Assembly: GCA_914767715.1 (NCBI GenBank)
Contig: OU612075.1
Location: 9,362,001-9,426,000 of the forward strand
Source of the DNA: Membranipora membranacea
Taxonomy: Eukaryota > Bryozoa > Gymnolaemata > Cheilostomatida > Membraniporidae
Direction: 5' to 3'
DNA: 64,000 nucleotides
Shown: one piece after another, positions 60,701 through 64,000 of the stretch
Layout: each line of letters begins with the position of its first letter
How positions within the stretch are numbered: position 1 is the first letter of the stretch
Translations under genes and position numbers: made by a program
Notes under the pieces: generated by a model
What the model saw: the letters and a program-made list of their open reading frames with translations, nothing else
Told to the model about the DNA's origin: nothing
The model's database searches: none

Positions 60701-63519
60701 ATTGCTCAAATTCTGTCTGGTATGCTGGTAGCTGAATTACATTGTTGACCACTTTCCAATCTCATCACTGATTGTGATGTGGTTGATAATGGAAAGCCAC
60801 TTCCATACTGCCTAACCCTGCTAGTATTGGGTGATAATCCAAGGGGATGTAAATTTGATTGTATTTGATACATTTAAAAAGTGTTTTATCCATCCTCCCT
60901 GGTTTCATCGAGAGCCAAAGCTGGTAGGCATAAGCCTTGTAGTGTGTTTACTTTTTTTATTTTGTTTTACTCCCCAAAACAAAAGAAGTAGCCGCGTGAC
61001 AAAGCCAGGTAGGCATGGTGGTACATTCAGATTTTAAGATGCAACTAAAATGAGTTGTAATATATTCAAACATAAGAAAAACTTTTTACAAGCTATTAAC
61101 TCTACTCTTCCATCTAATATCGTGGACAAGTGTTTTAGTATCTTTGTACTTGGTTAATATTATGTTTTATTGAGTAATAACTATGCAATGATAGACACTT
61201 AGTAAGCCCATTGTTTAGCATAGTCCTGCAGATCTACATTATCATCCTGTCAAATACATGAGACAAAAGTTAACAAGAGAAAATCAATAAATGTATTCAT
61301 CGATCTATTATTGTTTGTACTAAGTGCTGTAAAACGGGTGGAATTTTAAACAAAGTTGGGTTTGAATTTCTACCTGGCAGTATTTGTTCGTTTTTTTTAT
61401 TGCCTGTGTCAGTGTGGCAGGGTGATATGTGCAAAGTAATGTCTTGAAACTTGGACATTGATTTAAATCATTGTATGCGTCCCAGGGACAATTTAGTTGC
61501 AAAAAAAGTAACATTGCAATCTCCATTGTCGCGGCTCTTTTCTGCTGGTAGTAGCTGATTTTAGTAGTTGTAAGTTAGAGGACTTTGATGTCAAGCGATA
61601 CTTCAGCACTGCGAGAATGTAATCTGGGCTCATCAGCTAAGCTGACCTCCAGTAATTTACAAGCAACTCCTGTCAAATATTTTTCACATCCCCAGGCACA
61701 CCCATTCATTGACGTCACTGTCAGCTAACTATTTTAAAGCATAATATCATACATTGTATTTCAATCAGAGCTGACCTTCACTAAAATGAGCTTTATGTGA
61801 TTCTGCGATCTAAAATTTAACTCTGACCAGAACCATATAAACTAAGTTGTTTTAGTTGAGGAGTGAGCTCTCAAGCTTGTCTACCTGTGTAAATTTAAAA
61901 AAAACTATGAATAATGTGCTTTTTTCTGTTGAAGTAAATGACACAGTGATTACAAATTTAGATGTCATATGAAAAAACTAAAAGAGCTACAACATTCTTA
62001 ATTAATACACAATATGTTCTGAAAAACAAAAAATAAGTGGTAAACTCATTGATATGAATATGATTGTATATCAGTGGGTAAACTGAGTAAGTCATAGATT
62101 TGTATAACATGAAATAGTGATAAGTAAATACGATTTTGCTGCCGACAGCCTACATGCGCGAATAAAGCAACCATCTCACACAATCTGTCACATTGTTTTA
62201 TTGTAGGATATAACGGTGGAGTCATCTACACGACATATCAGCGTAGACTTCCAGCCGTCATACGCCCAGCCTGATATGGACCAGGTACATATGATAGGTC
62301 TAGTGACATACAGTGCAAGGTCAGCACCTAGAAAGCAGATAGATAAAGGTTACGTTACTATAACAACTAGAGGTAGCAATAAACTGAAGATACCCTACCA
62401 GGCCGAGGTGCAACAAGGGTAAGTCTGAAATATTTATTGGTTTCAGAGTTAAGTATTATATAGAGTTAAGTATATATATATAAGGAGCCATTTTTTACAC
62501 TATTTTATTTGGCAGATATATCATCCGTGCCAAAAACTATTACGGCAAAATTCAGGGGGAAATGTTTGGAGGATGGATCCATTAAAACATCCTTAAACCA
62601 TCTACTGCCATACCCATACACTTAATTTACTACTTGAAATATTAGGTGTATGTTGTGGTAGCCACCATAGCTGCAGTTGACTTAATAGGTTTGGAGATCT
62701 AGTCACAATTTCTGTACAGCATTGCAGATATCCATAAATCAAATAAGAATCCCAGTGCCTATGCAATTGGGCAGATCATTGCTTGAGGTTTGTAAGTGGA
62801 TAAGTTTAAAGCAGTTAGTGTGTTACCTACTGTTGCAATAAGTCTCTTCGTCTAAACTTGACCATACATTGTGAATAATGTCATGGCTATGCTTTTAAGT
62901 TTCTAGGATGTCAGTCACACTGCCTTTTGTTGCCAGCCTAACCCTTTTGGAGCACCAAAGACAGAGCAAATCTTGCTAAAATGCATCATATATATTAACT
63001 AATTAATTGCTCAATATGGTCAAAGAGGCATATCAGTCTTTGCAACTTCAAAAACCTTCTTCCGAGTTTATGACAAAAGTCTTTTTGAGAGATCAGTCAA
63101 AATTTTAGAATATCAATGATATACCAAATATCAAAATACATACATAATATCATATTATTTATGTGTTTTGATACTCAATTTGATACATCTTTGACGTAAC
63201 AAAAAAGTTCATCCTTCATTGGCGGCTGTTAAAAGGGACTTTAGGTCAGATTCACATCCTCATTTCCTGACCAGGTTGATAGATCAACCAATATTGAATC
63301 CGTACATATGCTCCATTTTGCCGCCAAATACATCATGCATCAATCTTTCACTGCTGTCTTTATTGTAGAACTATGAAGGTAGAGACAGAGCAGTTAATAG
63401 TTCACACATCACACATAGACCAGGCCTCCGATCTCGTTCGCTCTTTGTTTGTGAAGAACACATTCAGTGAGCCTTTAGTAGTTTATAACATCACTATGGC
63501 TGAATGCAGCTGGCTCAAG
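51751..63519 (+). CDS. TMEM131 family protein, 3' partial
   Basis: Twelve exons read, 454 codons: 51751-51844, 52419-52456, 52551-52595, 53383-53420, 55059-55127, 55859-55982, 57734-57847, 59037-59240, 59610-59715, 60243-60409, 62207-62418, 63369-63519; the last ends at a GTAAGT donor and the gene leaves the window. Exon 1 codes a signal peptide (VERRSSW then LTLCIILVNSF); an in-frame ATG at 51694 is an alternative start. Family signatures: LQPTTLDF, SISGSTPHFHCSFFKDK, FDVVFLARQIGNVE, VFGVGVSNPYRLKPLLGARV, VVEMFSSGGSLHLELPTG, GIYSPQHILDFG and KLKIPYQAEV. These are the PapD-like/immunoglobulin-like lumenal repeats of TMEM131 and TMEM131L. Human and worm TMEM131 proteins bind procollagen in the ER and recruit TRAPP for its export. 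The transmembrane segment and cytosolic tail lie beyond the window. Whether TMEM131 or TMEM131L is the closer match I cannot say. Exons 2-4 are short and less conserved, so their limits are less sure (exon 2 donor taken as GTACAA to keep frame). Confidence 0.93.
51960..51983. repeat. (CACT)n microsatellite
   Basis: Short CTCACTCACT run in intron 1 of the TMEM131 gene. Confidence 0.85.
53165..53286 (-). repeat. tRNA-derived SINE
   Basis: Minus strand: GTTGGCATTATCAGTTAGGG (A box with D-loop) and TTGGTTCGAGCAAGG (B box), then a tail with CCCAGCACCCTTGGGTGTA that also occurs at 57522-57546. Position in TMEM131 intron 3. An open frame at 53051-53476 runs across it and is not a gene. Confidence 0.65.
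53421..55058 (+). other. TMEM131 intron 4
   Basis: 1.6 kb without recognised features; a direct repeat TTATCCTACA occurs twice near 54790-54806. Confidence 0.5.
56260..56283. repeat. Poly-G tract
   Basis: About 14 G in a row. Similar tracts at 12107-12121, 31366-31379, 55159-55168 and 58006-58016; all in introns. Confidence 0.85.
57402..57446. repeat. Hairpin repeat, family 3, copy
   Basis: AGTGGCATTCCGTTAT pairs with ATAATGGAATGCCACT; the tail GGGCAGAGTTTGAGC is as at 37551-37610. Confidence 0.75.
57522..57692 (+). repeat. tRNA-derived SINE
   Basis: tRNA-like part at 57598-57690: GAGATGGTGCAATCGGTTAG (A box and D-loop), GGGCGCTTGCTATTCACCGC (anticodon arm region), GTGGGTTGAGTTTC (degenerate B box). 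Preceded by the CACCCGAGGGTGCTGGGGGC block also found, inverted in relation to the tRNA part, at 53165-53286. Confidence 0.65.
57848..59036 (+). other. TMEM131 intron 7
   Basis: Contains the 34-base palindrome at 58632-58665 and a poly-G tract at 58006-58016. No exon needed for frame. Confidence 0.55.
58632..58665. repeat. 34-base perfect palindrome
   Basis: Arm TAGCCCTGTTCACACGG directly followed by its exact reverse complement. Confidence 0.9.
59694..59799. repeat. 53-base tandem duplication over a splice donor
   Basis: Two units starting ATAAGAACCAAGTCTCAATA. The first carries the 3' end of TMEM131 exon 59610-59715 and its GTGAGT donor. The second repeats the exon end in the intron with a weaker GTGGGT. 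Confidence 0.85.
60062..60132. repeat. Hairpin repeat, family 3, copy
   Basis: GCGGCATTTCATTATT pairs with AATAATGAAATGCC; tail CTGGGCAGAATTTTAAC. Confidence 0.65.
60443..60614 (+). repeat. MITE-like element, family 1, copy C
   Basis: GTGTATCTCTGATCG on the left, CGATCAGTGATATACC on the right, interior GTGCGAGTACCTAACATGTA and GTCGTCACACCAAATTCC, same orientation as copy A. Confidence 0.7.
60741..60800. repeat. Hairpin repeat, family 3, diverged copy
   Basis: TTGACCACTTTCCAATCTCA and GTGGTTGATAATGGAAAGCC match the family in its loop side. Confidence 0.45.
60801..62206 (+). other. TMEM131 intron 10, right part
   Basis: Includes a fragment AGTAGCCGCGTGACAAAGCC at about 60988 that matches the small hairpin at 3520-3595. 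Nothing else named. Confidence 0.45.
62419..63368 (+). other. TMEM131 intron 11
   Basis: No feature recognised. Confidence 0.5.
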
Positions 63520-64000
63520 GTAAGTGTTAGGTGATGCAATGCTTGTCAAGACAGGCTACTTTAACTGACAATGGTTGTTGCTTATCCTGCAAAGTTTGTT
63601 CCAAATTTTCTTTTACCGAAATGATGTGGTCTCACTATGGCACCTTTTCGAATAGATCGTTTGTTCTCTTCTCAGCTCCAATATCAATTAAATAATTTCA
63701 ATATGAATTTCAATCGGCTATCGTACAGCTATTGCTGTTTCTTTTCATTTGGTCTTTTGTTCACCTTCAAGGTTGAGCCAAACCTTCAAGCAAAATGAGT
63801 ATGTTGTGTTTATCACAATGCCGTTTCCTCATTCAATACAACGATATATATTTGTACGGGGAAGGTCACAAAAAATTAGAAAATATAAGACTCATGAGTC
63901 ATAACAAGGTCTTTGCATACTTGTCAAGGCAAAGTAAACTAAAAATACTGCACAGCTTTAACCCTGGAGGGTGTATTCACTTAGATGGACATTTGGCATA
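63520..64000 (+). other. TMEM131 intron, running off the window
   Basis: No exon recognised in the last 480 bases; the following exon must begin with a complete codon (phase 0). Confidence 0.55.

Overview
The window is animal (metazoan) nuclear DNA. It is AT-rich and intron-rich, and carries many short inverted-repeat and tRNA-derived repeats. A basement-membrane collagen IV gene, an ELMOD2-type gene and a TMEM131-type gene together show a multicellular animal. The phylum cannot be fixed from the sequence; a non-model marine invertebrate is the best guess.

Layout. (1) 344-42948, plus strand: a collagen IV alpha chain read as 40 exons, including one or two microexons of 9 and 12 bases. The reading frame is unbroken at every junction and gives about 1742 residues from the 7S cysteine cluster to the stop after the NC1 domain. 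The signal-peptide exon lies to the left of the window. (2) 15224-23855, minus strand, inside the 11.9-kb collagen intron 13269-25156: four small spliced genes. All begin Met-Gly with Ser or Thr at position 6, which is the N-myristoylation consensus, and three of the four follow this with a lysine-rich patch. Their tails are low-complexity (Gly/Ser/Tyr/Cys-rich, or ten-residue repeats). I recognise no known family. This is the most novel item in the window. (3) 45063-50682, minus strand: an ELMOD2-type Arf/Arl GTPase-activating protein, complete, 8 coding exons, 304 residues. It is tail-to-tail with the collagen gene. (4) 51751-63519 and beyond, plus strand: the 5' two-thirds or less of a TMEM131 family gene. 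It is head-to-head with ELMOD2, about 1.07 kb between the two start codons, and runs off the right edge.

How they may work together. Collagen IV is the basement-membrane network former. TMEM131 proteins are known to bind procollagen in the ER and promote its secretion. ELMOD2 is a GAP for Arf-family GTPases. A collagen gene and a collagen-export gene therefore lie within 9 kb of each other. Whether this linkage means anything or is chance cannot be told from one window.

The remainder is intron and intergenic DNA with several families of short hairpin elements (MITE-like), tRNA-derived SINE pieces, AT minisatellite, simple repeats and short tandem duplications. All exon limits were read by eye from splice signals, frame continuity and recalled family sequence; no alignment or transcript was available.
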